Source of the DNA: Serinus canaria
Taxonomy: Eukaryota > Chordata > Aves > Passeriformes > Fringillidae
NCBI RefSeq assembly: GCF_022539315.1
Contig: NC_066313.1
Span: 12,031,764-12,095,763, forward strand
Length of the DNA stretch: 64,000 nucleotides
Reading direction: 5' to 3'
Part shown: one piece after another, positions 1-13,136 of the stretch
Layout of the letters: every line of letters begins with the position of its first letter
How positions within the stretch are numbered: position 1 is the first letter of the stretch
The notes under the pieces: model-generated
The model's input: only the letters and a program-made list of their open reading frames with translations
Told to the model about the DNA's origin: nothing
Database searches by the model: none
Position numbers and translations under genes: made by a program

Positions 1-2956
1 TCTTTCCTTGTAACTTTTGAAAGAATGATAATATACATAAAACATTCACCACAGATAGACCTGAAATTATCTTGAGATCCTTGCCTGCTTCAGTTCAAAT
101 CTGGTGGTCTGGTGTCCACAGCCTCTTGTTCATCGTAAATTCAGGCAACCCTGATGGGTGGGGAGAATGATGAGGAGGACTCCATTTTATCAGAAGACAA
201 ATTTATTACTTTCCTATATTATGTTAAAGAATACTATAGTATACTATGTTAAAGAATACAGAAAAGATACTTCCTGAATGCTAAAAAGATAATAATAAAA
301 ACTCGTGACTCTTTCCAGCTCCTGACACAGCGTGGCCATGATTGGCCAATGAGTCGAAACGACTCACACCAGAATCTAATGGAACAACCACCTGTGGGTA
401 AACAATCTCCAAACACATTCCACATGAGCACAACACAGGAGAAGCAAATGAGATAAGAATTGTTTTCCTTTTCTCTGAGGCCTCTCTCTGCCTTTCAGCT
501 TCTCAGGAGAAAACCCTGAGCAAAGGGATCAGTGAATGCCACACTTGTTTGTGTGTCTGCCCAGCTGCTGTAGTAATTCCATGCCAGCTGTGCACTAATA
601 CATCTGGTTTGTTTCCACCAGTTGCAGATTAAAATGGAGATCTTCAGGATGGCCTTTGGTGTGAACTTCAGGATATTGACAGAAGATGAGCACAATTGTA
701 AAGACTATTATGCAATGGGAGGTTTTTATCAAAAATTTATCAACCAAATGTTTGGGAAACTATTGCAGTAACCCTCATTAAAATTTGTAACTTAAGTTGG
801 CTTTCAGTAATAAATATTCCAGCTGTAAAATATGAATAGACTTTCACCATTCCCTTTATTCAGTGAAGAAAAAAAAAAAAAAGGAAACACTGAGATTTTT
901 GTAATTATTTTATAATGCTTAGGCAATATGCTGTTCACTGACTGTGGAAATTATTCAGAATACTAGCATAGCACCCAGCTGAATGACTGTGAGCTCCAGG
1001 TGTACTGGAAGTTGCTTTGACCTGTCTATAATTGCTGTGTATGTTTGAATAGATTATGTTCCTCATATTCTATTGTCTGAACTCTCTGTTTGTTCATATG
1101 GAATAATTATATTGGTAGTAGTGATACATATGAATTATTTATTTCCTCATGTGAAGAGAAACCTCATAAGATGTTGCAGATGTACTTTTTAATTTGGAGT
1201 TAATGAAGTAGGTGACACTTAATTTTAAACCCAGCTCAGAGCCACAAGAAACATCTTTACACAGTATGTATGTGTAATATAAAGTGTTTCTAAATTTGGA
1301 TAATGGATTACCCTTCAGCAGTCCTGTTGTAGCCCAAGACAAGTGTAGGAGAGTACCCTTCATTACAGTTCTCATAGAAAAGTAGTGTAGAGTTGTGCTC
1401 CCCCTTTCCAAAATTTGCTTTCTTTCTTTAGTCACTTGAAAAAAATCAATATTAACAGAAACTATCTCTCAGATCCTATATCCAACCCAGGAACATCATG
1501 AACCCTACATTTCTAATAAAACTGTTAATCCAGGGCAACAGGACCTGTCACTGATCCTGAGAGCAGTGTCACATCTGGGAGGTTGCCACGCTGCTGACAG
1601 CCAAGATTTCTGTCACTTTGTCACCTCTTCAGCCACTTTGCCTGTTCCCACGTTCTCAAATGCCTTTCCAATCTGTTTTTGCTGCTGATGGAGATAACAG
1701 CAACATCATGTCAATGAACTCATCTAACTCACTTATAAAATTAAGCAGACATTATGAAAGTTCTCATTGTAGCTGTGTTTTTCATGGTAATACCCAAGTA
1801 CTCTATCACAAAGTTCACAGACTTCAGAAAATAATGTATTTTTCTCATGAAGAGGTATTTTATGGGGATTGTTTTGTATGCAGAACATCTAATATCTTGA
1901 AATTGAAAGGACACTTCTGATAAGCCATGGGTTTGCATGTCATTGCTAAAAGTCCTTCTGAATAACAGTGGTTTGTTGCCATTTATAAATTTAACAGGAG
2001 ATTCTCTCTTTGTTTGGGACTACTAGAAGCTGATATGCATTTAAAAAAAACGTGGTCTAGGAAGATAAACCTGCATTCCCTACCAGATTTAGTTTCTCCA
2101 AAGGCAATGCTGGACAAAGACTTTGTTTCAAGATAGCATCAAAAATCTTTTGGACTTCACCACAAGGTGTTGCTTGAATGCTTCATAAACTGTTGCATAA
2201 ACCAAATCTTTAAAATGATGGTGTGAACAAAAGTATGACTAGTAAGTATAACTATGCATACATCCACAGTCATGAGATCCTTGGGGCTCCAAAAGTTATA
2301 TTCTCCCACTTCATTGAGACAGCTTTGGCTTAGCACATCATCAGTCTAACCAGTCTCCTGACAGAATTTATGTGATTTCCTGTTACAAGCAATATAGAAA
2401 GGCATCTGAAACATTTTTCTTAGATTTACTATTATCAGCTTCCAAAATTATTTTGTTAGAGGTTTACACATTGATAACAAGCATGTTTTTTCCTATTTAT
2501 CTCAGGATTTATTTTTTTGTCAGAAAACCTCTAGCTGCAGGTGCTGAAAGGTGCTTACTGACTTGGTGGCATCCAGTAGCTAAAAACTACTTCCTTAGCA
2601 GTGACACTGTGACTAAAAGTGACATAACTAGTGAGACCAATCTTAATTTTCAGTGTGTTTTTCACTTTGAAAGAACAGTCTGATGTATTATTAAAACTGT
2701 TTAATAACACCTCAACCCGCACAGATATTTTTTTCACATAAATACTTCAGAGGACATATATAGATTTTTTTTTTATTATTTTAATACAGAAAATTATTTT
2801 CCCACTGTTATTTTCTAGACCTAATCATCAAAATGATCAGTAGTAGACATTAATTATTTTGAGCACCAATATAAAACCTCCAAGTTTTCACAAAAGTGCA
2901 TTCACAAAATTGTACTTAATTATTATATGCTGGTCAAATTGAAATAAGCTGAAACT
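1..2956. other. unique AT-rich noncoding DNA
   Basis: No repeat, RNA gene or believable coding exon is seen. Frames of up to ~100 codons occur on both strands, but they have no recognisable domain and look like chance in AT-rich sequence. An A15-16 run lies near 869-884. Confidence 0.6.
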
Positions 2957-3121
2957 TCATAGAATTGTAGAATTTTAAGGCTTGGAAGGGACCTTAAAGA
3001 TTCCCTAGTACCAGCACTCCTGCCATGGGCAGGAGCACCTCCCATGAGACCTGGTTGCTCAAGGCCTTATCCAAACTGGCCTTGAACACTTCCAGGAATG
3101 AGCCATCCACACCCTCCCTTA
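2957..3121 (-). repeat. CR1 LINE 3' fragment
   Basis: The plus strand begins TCATAGAATTGTAGAATTTT and runs on through GGCTTGGAAGGGACCTTAAA. This is the reverse complement of the avian CR1 3' end, which finishes in repeats of ATTCTATGA. Similarity continues through the segment ending in TTGAACACTTCCAGGAATGAG and then fades. The copy is 5'-truncated to about 165 bp, as is usual for CR1, and carries no intact coding sequence. Confidence 0.88.
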
Positions 3122-4046
3122 GGTAAGAAAACTCTCTTGTCTTCTGCACCACACAGAGGAAAAAACCCAAAACCCAACTGTACTTGCTGTACCCTGAGTC
3201 TGTTCTCTCAAAACATGAACCTGAAACCTTGCCTGCTAATCATTAATATTGTCACATCCAACACCTACTCAGAACTTAGAAGTTCAAGAAGATTGGTGTA
3301 ATTAAAATATTGTGAACAGAGTTTGTTCCCACCAGTTGCAAGCTCTTTTCTTGATAAGGGTTCTTATCATTATTACTTGGCACCTACTATACTATCAGAT
3401 ATAAAATCTACATGATTTTTAACACCCAGTTAAGCACTGTTTAATTAGATGGTATTAGTCATAGTGGTCCCTGCTAAAAATAAAAATGAATCAAGGGATT
3501 TATGATAATGGAGTTCCAATTAAGCCTTGGCCTCTGCTGTTCTCTATCACTCACTGGACTCCCTGGGAGACACCCCAATAAAACAGCCAGTCTAATTAAG
3601 TGGAATATGCTATATATTGTCTTTTATGGTAATTACAAGATTAAATATTGTCTCTCTGAATGTAGGTTCTTTTGATGCACAGTGATTCACTGAGGCCACA
3701 CTCACCGAGGGCATGGCAGGACCAGACAGTCTTTCTGTCTCGTTGTGATAAGAAATGTTTTTTTCCTACAGGTGTTTTCCTACCATCTGGCCTCTGACAT
3801 AATTCCCTAATAATAATCTTAACCTCACAAGGCATGAATGACATGAAACCAAACAGATTTGCCCACATTTAGACAAAGTATAAAAAATAACATCTGAAAA
3901 AGCAATAAAATTAGAACTATCCAAAAATTAAAGATGTGAAGAGAATGATAAGGAGCCATGAAACCATAGACCAAATTTGATTTCCAACACCAAGAGAGTC
4001 TGCTATGAAAGGAAAAACTCTTGAAGAAAGACCAGAAATTTTCATC
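3122..4046. other. unique noncoding DNA
   Basis: No repeat or gene is recognised. The CR1-like match from the left has faded by here. Confidence 0.5.
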
Positions 4047-4112
4047 AGGACCTGTTGTGAAAGGACAAGGGGGAATGGCTTCACAATGAGAGAGAAGTGT
4101 TTAAGCTCAACA
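4047..4112 (+). repeat. small CR1-like internal fragment
   Basis: The stretch GAAAGGACAAGGGGGAATGG followed by CTTCACAATGAGAGAGAAG matches the part of CR1 that encodes the end of ORF2 (the RGNGF-like segment), read in the plus direction. The 3' end of the element is absent. Only about 65 bp is convincing, so this is either a small relic or an internally deleted copy. Confidence 0.6.
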
Positions 4113-7100
4113 AGGGAAGGTGGTTTTGTTTCCAAAAGCTTTATAAAATGTCCTTGCCTCTTTCTCTTAGAATATATTAACAAATTTTACTAATCTAATA
4201 TTATCTCTGAATATTAGGCAACTTAAAAATGTGGAACGTAGCAAGTTTTAGAATTTTGCATATATAGAAGCATCCCAATGTTAACATTTGCTTTCCATAC
4301 ACTGACTTCAAAACTCCATCTTTAACTTGCAGACTCTGGTTTCATTTTTACATTTTACCAGCTACTTGCTGAAGTACTGACACGAATTTTCTATTTTGCA
4401 CTATCTTCACTTCTGCAGGTCTACCCATGCAAAACTCCTCTAGAACTTTGGAAAGAAGAGCTATTAATCTTGCCAATTCCAAGATTAAATCCCAGATTAT
4501 GATCATTCTCAAAATATAACATGCAGGTATTTAGAAGGAGTCAATTTTTTCACGAAGGACTAATAATCTCTCTATATAAAAACATGGTGCTTAAAATCAT
4601 AGGAGTGACACTAAAGTGCAGAAAAAGTCCCTGTAGTAGCCACTGTATCAAGAGAGAAAATGCTTGTGATGCAGCATGGATGAGCAGACTCTCTGGTTAA
4701 GATAAATTCTCACAATAGTTGATGCAAGAGGTTTCTGCTTGACCAGGAATCATTTAGAGACTTTTCTGAGCAAAAGCCTAGCTGCAAACAGAGCAGGTGC
4801 ATATCACAGTGGTTTCTATTCACTGAATTCAATTTTGGGGTTTTTTCAGGTCATCCAAAGAACACAAGAGACAATTTTAATTACATATATTCAAGACAAC
4901 CTTTAGACAATGTAATGAAAACTGTTGCCAAAGAAATAGAAATAGTGTTTGGATCTGGATTTGAGCTGGATCCAAAAAACGCTATAAATTTCAAATAGGA
5001 CCTCATGGATTCCTGTGTGGGCACCCAATTTTTGAGTTTTATTTTATGAAAAAGTTTCTATGTTTCTGATAGCTGCATTTCCACACTTTCTGAATAGCTG
5101 TTCCTGCACACTTCTGTGGCATAAAAGCTGTGCCTAAAAGCTCCTATCAAAGAATTAAACTGCTACAGGTCACATTTTCTCACAGTGAGCTATCTGGAGA
5201 TTTTACACTTTACTAAGGAAGAATGATTATCTTGTATTTTACAAAAGCATCTTAAATTAGTGCTTGAAAGGACAAAAAACCACCAAGAACTAATTTTTTA
5301 GATCTTAAAATGCAAAAGCATTGCAGAACTACTCAGAATGAAAAAGAGCAAGAACAGTATTACTTTTTGACTACATTTGTCGTCACCAAAATAATTTTCC
5401 TACTTCAGTTGCTGATAAACTTTTGAGGTGCTAAAAGCAGTTTATGAGCTACAATCGATCAATCCATAGCAGGATCTCTACCCTACTTGTTAATAAAGTG
5501 GTTTAACAGGCAAATAGATTAATGTATACAGCTGGGAACTTTGAATCTAACAAAATTGCTGCTTCTCAGATATGGAAAGAAGAAAGTGAAATTAATATAC
5601 TTGTACTTTATGGTTTTTACCCAAATCTTTTATTCTGAGAAATGAGAAAATCCATACTTGAAATGAAAACTTCTATTTGCTTTTTGAAACAATCTATCTC
5701 TTTGTTCTAGTTGAGCTCTTTATCCATAGGGATAAGTTTATTTTGAAAATGAAGGATGTGAGACAAAAGGATTTTTTTTAAATAGCAGTTCAGTATTGAT
5801 TTTTATGATGATCTCATGTGAAGTTCAATAAAACATATTCAAGAACACTTTTTTCTTCACATAAAGACAATTCGCACTATACCTGTGTTCCTCTTATTTT
5901 AAGTAAAAAATTTGCACTATTTGCAAGAAAAAAACAATCAGAGAATATATCTGCTTTAGTACGTATCTTTAGAAATAGAAGAGTATCTGGCCCTTTTGAA
6001 TTCAAGCTGTAAATATATTTTAAAACCAACAAGGATTAAAATGGAGCTAAATATGGCTACTGAGGTACCAGTAACATCAATTAAAAAACTTCAAACCCAA
6101 ACACGCTGATCACATAGAATTTCTAAAGGGCTAATAGTATATGCCTTGTTTTGGTAAGTCCATATACATAATTACAATTTTATAATTTTCACTTATAGTA
6201 ATGATATTCAAACCCTATGATCTGTTGCTATGCAATGGAAATTAGGCTAACATGTAATTCATTATGGTTTTTAAGAGGTTGATTAACTTGTATTACCACA
6301 CATCTCATTGCCAAGAAAAAAATCTAGGAATTATTGTATTGGTATATGCAAAAATAGATTCTCCCCACTTGTTTCAGGGACAGCAAGAGTTAGAATTTAA
6401 ATTTGAACACATATTTGAATTGGGATGCAATTACTACTAGATTACAAATAGAGATTGCAAAAAACAGAACTTCTTTTTGCATATTTTTTATACTAGATAT
6501 AATCAGAATGATTTTTTTAGTTATGTTTATTACCTATGTTTGCTTCTGAACCTTTGTGTTTCAGACAGTTGGCCAGTAGGATTCCAGTTACAATTTAAAA
6601 ATCCAGACATAAATATGTTAAGGGCATGAATATAAACTAAAATGTTAATAATTTCATCATTAGGCAGTGACTGATTGAAAGAAAAATAGAATAGAAAATG
6701 TCCATTTAATAGTTAGCCCTGCTTTAAAAAAACAGATTTGTGTTGGAAACATTGCTAGTCCAGTCTTTTATTTTTTTTGCCTGAAAAATAGTGGTTTACT
6801 GGCATGCAATTTGCGCTCAAAATATGAAAATGGATATTTTTGTTTTCTTTGAGAACTGAATTTGCCAGCAAGGAATGGTGAAATTATTTATGAACACAAG
6901 TCTATTGTAACTATATTCTCATTAGGAAGTCTTAACAGACAAATAATGTAGGAAAGGTTAATTAATTCATCTTTTATTCACTATGCCAGAATCCAATTTC
7001 TACAGAACCAGGTGTATTTTATCAAAATGTTAATTACTAACTTTTAAATGGCTCAAGTGCATTTCTTCTGTACCTTCAACTCACCTTTTTAGCATGAACA

Positions 7101-7117
7101 CAAAACCAAAAAGATCC
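4113..7117. other. unique AT-rich noncoding DNA
   Basis: About 3 kb without recognised repeats or genes. Homopolymer runs are short. A non-repetitive, uniformly AT-rich stretch like this could hold conserved noncoding elements, but none can be identified without an alignment. Confidence 0.5.
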
Positions 7118-7282
7118 TTGCATGTGTTCAGTTTTGGGCACCACGGTATAAGAAAGATGTAAAGCTATCAGAGAGTGTGCAAAGGAGGCAGCACATGGAA
7201 GGATTCCTGTGCAGGGCCAGGAGCTGGGCTTTGATGATCAGTGCAAGTCCCATCCAACTCAGGATATCCCACTATTCTGTGT
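7118..7282 (+). repeat. CR1 LINE fragment with internal deletion
   Basis: The left half (CAGTTTTGGGCACCACGGTA, AAGAAAGATGTAAAGCTATC, then a GAGAGTGTGCAAAGGAGGC segment) matches the ORF2-encoding part of CR1. The right half, from GGAGCTGGGCTTTGATGATC, matches the 3' UTR and ends in CACTATTCTGTG. Several hundred bases that normally lie between these parts are missing, with the join around 7190-7225. The copy therefore lost its middle after or during insertion. Confidence 0.82.
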
Positions 7283-9070
7283 TTAAAGAATTAGAGAGCA
7301 GAGTCAAATTAGACCCAAGTTTTCTGCACCCTCAGGGTGTAACCAGCCCTCTCTGGGCACGTGCTCCAGACTTTATTGGCTGCATCTTCAAGAGTGAAGT
7401 GAGAGAATCTCACACCACTCAGTAACAAGGGTATGTATGACTCAAGTCACTCAGCCTTCCACCTAAACACAAAGAAACAGTGTAAAAGTAGCTTGAGAAT
7501 GGGGAAAACTTAGGGAAGGCTCCATTGTAACTACTGGGATCAGACAATGGGCTAAATGCAACTTCTCCCCCATAGAGATTCCTCTTGGCTAGAAATGTAG
7601 TTAATGTGTGCTGAATACTTTTATTTGGGATTAGAGCTTGTCTGTTTATTGCTTTTTTTGCAGTCAGGTATCATCACTGTCCTTGACCTGTCACAGTTTT
7701 GCATTAATAAAGAGTGCTATTCCATCAGTGATAGTGTGAGTGCTTCCTGGGGGCTGGCAGTCCCCAGCAGTGGGGAACTCACTCAAATAAAGAGGAAAAC
7801 CTGCTGAGGAGTAGGAATACTACAGAGTGGAAATATCCTCACAGGGCTCTGTCTCCCTTATGCTGTGGGGTGTGTGTCCCTGAGCAGGTCAGTGGAGCCA
7901 CCCTCCAATCCAGCAGGGCTGTTCAGTGAAGGGTGCCCACAACTGGACACACAAAGGGCTTGGCTTTTCTGGGGCACTGGCAGACAAACTAAGGGCTGGG
8001 GAAATCTCCCCTTCTCACACATCCATGCTACTTCACTGTGTCTCAGTGCTAGGCTGGCTTTGAGAAATCACCCTCACCCCATTTATATTCCTGGCAGGTT
8101 CCTCAGACCTGCCTGAATGTACCCTGTGCTCACAAAAAACTGAATTCCATGGTTTCAGGGATTTTTCTTTACCATATTACATCCCCCCATGTATCCGTAT
8201 TCCATTGTGAAACCTCTGGCTCTCCCAATTAATTATTTGCAGCTGCACTTATCTACATTTTGCCCAGATCAAGGCCAGTTTCTATAGCTATGTTTTAGGT
8301 GCCCAATCCCTCCCACCTTAGATTTCCATTGCTTTTAATGTTCTCAAGTGCTGAGTTACCTTTGAGAAAGAAAAGGTTCAATACAGAGTTTCATTCATGA
8401 CAGCTGCTTGCCTGGGGTTCTTCTGCTTGGTTTTGTTTATTTGGTTTTGATTTGGTTATTTTTTTAAATCTATATGATTTTTGCAGAGGGTTTTTATATA
8501 TAAGCCTCTGATACAGCTGTAGGATAACCTTCACTTTAAATCCAGGAATGTGGAAGTTGTAGACACACATGCCAGCTTCTGATCAGGGAAACATAACACA
8601 CACAGTGCCAGTATTTAATTGTTGCACAGGCTGCTGGAATTGTGAGCAGCAAAAAAAACCCCAAAAACCCACCAAATTGACAATCCAAATCCCCATCTAC
8701 AATAACATGCCTAACAAAATAAAAAGAGGTTTTGATGTGTTTTACACCTTCACAGAATATCAATAGTTGATAAAAGCATACCTACCATACATTCTGATAT
8801 AATTTATTCCAATAAATAATTATTATAATAAAACAATTAATAAAATGGTATGTAGAGTGGGTATTTTTCTAAAGTAAAGTACTTTTACTAAAATATAAAG
8901 TTAGTGAAAGGAGCATATACTGATCTAATGGATAAATATATTAAAAAAATAGGTCTTTGTTTAGAAAGCACAATTTAAAGTCAAATCTTACTTTTCATGG
9001 TACAAGTAAGTTTCTGATCCTTAAAAAAAAAATTATATTTTCCTTCCTTACAATAAACGAAGCAAATTGC
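7283..9070. other. unique noncoding DNA
   Basis: No repeat or gene is recognised. The sequence becomes strongly AT-rich from about 8760 to 9060. Confidence 0.5.
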
Positions 9071-9145
9071 TATAGCTTTCCTTAAAAAAAAACAAACCAA
9101 ACCAAAACAAACTAAAATAAAAAAAAAAAACCAAAAAAACCCCCA
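9071..9145 (+). repeat. A-rich low-complexity tract
   Basis: A run of A stretches is interrupted by CAAACC/CCAAAC units and ends in AAAAAAACCCCCACCAACC. It resembles simple A-rich repeats near 26990-27080 and 39310-39345. It is not clearly the tail of any element. Confidence 0.75.
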
Positions 9146-9578
9146 CCAACCAAATAACTCGTTTTGCAGTGTGGAGGTTGGTATTATAGGGAATAGACAA
9201 AGTCAGCAACTCCTGCTATTAAAAGATGAATAAATAAATTCAAAAGTCATATTCTGTGCAGTGGTTTGTTGGTTTTCAGTCTTTGTTTTTTTACAGAGCA
9301 ACTCCCATAGATTTAAATTTTGAGAGAGTTTTACTACTAATATTGCCTATAATTATGTTATCAGGTAATTTTAAATGAATCTGATCCCTTGTCTAAATAA
9401 ACATTTTTTTTCTTTTTTTAGGTTCTTTATCACCTCAGGGGTGAAAGTGTCTAGTAACTAAAAGTGGTTACTCCTCAGGGCTTTTCCATCCCATAATTTT
9501 GTCTTTAAAGAAATCATCCTGAGTATGGATTAGCACCAAAAGCAGAATAATTGCCATTAAAAAGAAAATCAAAATCAT

Positions 9579-9695
9579 GAGGATTTTAGTTTAAATAGTT
9601 TAACCTATTTAAAGGAGGATTTTAGTTTAAATAGTTTAACCTATTTAAATATCTCACTGCACTACATGCAGTGAGGTATTTAAATAGGTTAAACT
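9579..9695. repeat. 36-bp tandem pair merging into a 29-bp-arm hairpin
   Basis: A 36-bp unit beginning GAGGATTTTAGTTTAAATAG occurs twice in tandem, at 9579 and 9615. The second copy runs into an inverted repeat. The left arm is 9633-9661 (AGTTTAACCTATTTAAAT...TCACTGCA), the loop is CTACA at 9662-9666, and the right arm is 9667-9695. The arms are 29 nt with a single mismatch. The unit itself contains a smaller palindrome, TTTAAATAG/CTATTTAAA. No known element is recognised. It may be a MITE-like relic or a product of replication template switching. Confidence 0.85.
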
Positions 9696-10461
9696 CATGA
9701 AATCCCTCTCAGGAAAGCAAAGATGGTGGCCATCCAACCCCACATGGTATTACTAGGGGAGCTTGGCATGTTTCAGCTAAAAAGGCAGAGGTTGAAGATG
9801 CTTGTGATTGCATTCTCCAATACAGAGCAAAAACCCAAAGCCACTGGTGGGAATAAAGAGGTAAGTTCAAGGCATTGCTGGACCAAGGACAAATGTCAGG
9901 ACAATTTCTCCCAATACCAGAAACTGGAGTGAGAATGTCCATGATGTGAACACAATTCAAACTCAAATTCATCAAGACATTAATCATTGATTAAATGACA
10001 CAGCTGCTTTAGACAGTAAAGATGTCAAAAACCTGACTCAGTCCTTGCAAACCTTTCTTTCTTTGGGGCAAGAGAGAGCAAAGCAATGGCAAGGAAAAAT
10101 AAGGGGAAAAATAGGGGGAAAAAGGTTATTGCAGAAAGCATTACAACTTGGAAGAATAAATCCTTAACTAATGCAGTATTTTGGATGGTTTAAAATAAAT
10201 AAATCCTCTTGGAATTTTCACTTGAACTCCTAGTGTTCTAAGAACAGATTCTTCTTGGTATGCTGACTGCCCAACTCCAATCTAAAAACTTTATTCCCCC
10301 TTTGACTGTAAAGAGGCCACTGGTGTGAAACTGCAATTTACATGTTAATAGAGGTCTGCTTCAAGCAATGTGTGACCTCGAACAACCAGTCAAGTTAACG
10401 ACTATATTTCAAAATATTCCAACAAAAATTTAATGAAAAAGATATTAATGCCTTCAGAGGT
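9696..10461. other. unique noncoding DNA
   Basis: No repeat or gene is recognised between the hairpin and the poly-A tract. Confidence 0.5.
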
Positions 10462-10494
10462 AAAAAAAAAAAAAAAAAAAAAAGAAAAAAAAAA
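10462..10494 (+). repeat. poly-A tract
   Basis: 22 A, one G, then 10 A. It could be a retroposed tail, but nothing recognisable lies immediately upstream and no duplicated target site is evident. Confidence 0.85.
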
Positions 10495-11344
10495 TGCCAT
10501 GCAAGTGAAAGCAGAATAAAAAAATCCCTCTTTATCCAGTGTTCTTGTATATTCTTTGTTTTAAGCTCAACAAAACCAGACAGAGAACCGTGGAAGAAAA
10601 AGAAGAAAACAGCAACTGAATATCAGTCTATATAAGCAATTTGTCAGAGGGAATGCTAATCATTATTTCAGGCTGATTGCCTTTTTAGGAAATACAATTT
10701 TATTATAGGCAATAGATAAAACATTTTCAGGTTACTGGGGGATTTTGATGCTGGTGATTATTCAAGGCTGATGGTCAAGCTCTGATTATATGCCTCTCTA
10801 TGGAGGGCTGAGCTACCAACCTGATTGCTACAGCTAAATAAATTAATGATTGGAGTCTTTAAAGTTTTCTGAAAGACTTCTCTCTTCTTCAAAAGTTATT
10901 GTGACATCCAACTTGCTCCATTAAAATAAAAATATATTTTGCCCTGAAAATACTGAAAATTGGTTGCCATTTCAGAACTGAGCCTGTACCCACTTAGCTG
11001 CTGCCCACCTGTAAGTACCCAAATATATATTTGCTTAAGGTGATTGGATGTAGACAACTTTGTGGGGACAACTATGCAGCAGAGCTTACAAGGAGCAATT
11101 GGACAAGACATCCCATCAGGGAGACATTAAGTCTGTAGTTACTTTCTCTCAGACATGTGACAGCAAGGTCAGGAAATCAGAAGTGATGGCTCTTGCAGCC
11201 TGGAAAGCTGGGCAGATTTCTGACTGTCACGATGCCCTCCCTTTTTAGGTGGCTGTAGCTACTGGGATGGACACCAAGGTGATGGCAGGGGGGGCTGCAG
11301 TGTGGTCCCTGTCAGGATGGAGTGTCAGAAACAAACTTTCATGG
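10495..11344. other. unique noncoding DNA
   Basis: No repeat or gene is recognised. GC content rises after 11060, and the last 150 bases may already be diverged LTR sequence continuing into the next feature. Confidence 0.45.
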
Positions 11345-11640
11345 GCTAAACACTGCCCTCCACTCTCCATCTCCCCCTGTGCCATGTGGGGTGTCTGGAG
11401 GGATGAAGGAATGTTGGGAGAGATGGAGGAGGAGAAGTTGTTTTGATTTTCTTTTGTTTCTCATTATTTAAAGCTATTTTTAATTAACATTCATTACATG
11501 GAGGCTGTGTCAGTCATGGTTATTGGTATGTGATCTCCCCATTTTTGTGTCAGTCCATAAGCTTTTCCTTCCTATTTTCTTCCCCATCCTTTTGAGGGGA
11601 GGGAGTCAGGACATCTGTGCAGCTCTTGAGCCCCCACAAT
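11345..11640 (+). mobile_element. degraded ERV LTR fragment (R-U5 side)
   Basis: This resembles the downstream half of an avian ERV LTR also seen at 43797-44053. It contains a G-rich segment (GGGATGAAGGAATGTTGGGAG), a TTTGTTTCTCATTATTTAAA block, an eroded polyadenylation region, and the segment around TGTGATCTCCCCATTTTTGTGTCAG that ends in a GAGGGGAGGGAGT motif. Retroviral sense is plus. The promoter-bearing part of the LTR is missing and divergence is high. Confidence 0.6.
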
Positions 11641-12484
11641 GGCTGTGACTCACAGCACAACTGTGCATCTCTGCTAGATTTCTGATTATTTGTGCTAATC
11701 TCTATCTTTCATGGAGACTTTACATAATTCAGGACTAAAACACAAAACAATTACATTTGATCTTATAAGTGCTGGTCAGTGAGGAGAAATACCCCTACTT
11801 TTCTATTGTTGACTGTACAAAACTGTCATAAACTAAATAGTTCTACAACTTTGTCAATGCTTTAAACATTTAGTTTTTAGTCACATCAGAACTAGTGGAG
11901 GACAGTTCCTTTCCTTTCTCTATCCATACCTTCCTTTCTCTATCTCCAAATGTCACTTCTGAAAGTCTTTATGAATGTTTCAAACCTGTGATAAATATCT
12001 TGTATACACACACAGAATGGGAGACATCACATTTGCATCATATCAGAGAAACTAAATGCATCCAGGGCACAGTAATGAATAACCCTGCAAACCTGGGTCA
12101 CCAGCTTCTTTGAAGCTCAGACAGATGTGGCTCAAAAACAGTCACCATCAAAGGCAGCCCAAACATGCATAAATATCTCAGTATATCAGAAGCAGCTGAT
12201 GATTAATATTTCTTGTTTGGATTTTTCATTTGGTTCATTGGTTCTAAGCTCAAATATTGATTTTTTTTTAATAAACTGATTTCAGAACTATGAAAATCAG
12301 TCATACCCTTTTTGAATGTATTAAACAAATTAAATATTGAGAACTAATCTGAAGAGTAATGTTATTGTAAAGTTTAGTGTTGTAGACTATTTGTACCTAA
12401 TTATTGTTATCTATTTACCACTGTAATTGTGCCAGTTGTTCTTGTTTTGAAGGCTGGCATCTATTACATTTTGGCAGAAACCTC
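11641..12484. other. unique noncoding DNA
   Basis: Nothing is recognised. The sequence is AT-rich with short A/T runs. Confidence 0.5.
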
Positions 12485-12635
12485 CTCTCAGTGAAGGTTC
12501 TGCTCAGCAAACAATGTGTGTGAAACATCCCTGTGTTCTCAACACTCTTTATTGAAGCACAGATTCAAAACATACCCCCACAGTAGCTAATGTGAAACAA
12601 ATGAACTCTATCCCAGGAAAAACCAACACATGACA
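12485..12635 (-). mobile_element. ERV LTR fragment, 5' tip of U3
   Basis: Read on the minus strand it starts TGTCATGTGTTGGTTTTTCC and continues TGGGATAGAGTTC, which is the start of the same LTR family found at 47392 (TGTCCTGTTTTCAGCTGGGA). The region GTGTTCTCAACACTCTTTAT also matches the corresponding part of the copy at 56490-57066. Only about 150 bp of U3 remains; the promoter, R and U5 are absent. Confidence 0.7.
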
Positions 12636-12897
12636 CAAATATCTTTGAAAATAAAAGTGCAAATATCAACATTTCTTCCAGCTGTGGCCAAACTGACCAT
12701 TAGAATGGATTTATCATGTTGGTAAGCTAGATTGTTGCTTTGGTCTGCATAGTACAGTCTGACATCACTACACCATTTTGTGTTGCTTCTTTGTCATCTC
12801 TTCTCCAAAAAAGAAAAAAGAGAAGGTTTGGATTCAACTTAGAAACCCTTTCTTTTTCCCCAGGATGGGGGATGTTGTGGGAGGAGGAGGAAAGACT

Positions 12898-13136
12898 ATT
12901 TCAGTTGGAAGGGATGCATGGTGATCACCTGTTCCAGCTGCCTGATCACTTCAGGTGTGACCAAAAATTTCAGGATGTCATGGAAGGGCATTGTCCAAAT
13001 GCCTTTTGAGGACAGACAGGTCTGGGTCATGGACCAGCTCTCCAGGAAGACTGTTCCAGGGTTTGGACTCCCTGTCAGGAAAAGAATGCTTCCTCATCCA
13101 GACTGATCCTCTCTAGGAACACCTTTGAACCATTTT
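12898..13136 (-). repeat. CR1 LINE 3' region, divergent subfamily
   Basis: The plus strand reads TTTCAGTTGGAAGGGATGCA, then CTGTTCCAGCTGCCTGATCA, GGGCATTGTCCAAATGCCTT and GGACCAGCTCTCCAGGAAGA. It is the antisense of a CR1 subfamily distinct from that at 60245 (different spacing and wording in the same positions). The copy is roughly 240 bp, degraded, and without the terminal ATTCTATGA repeats. Confidence 0.78.
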
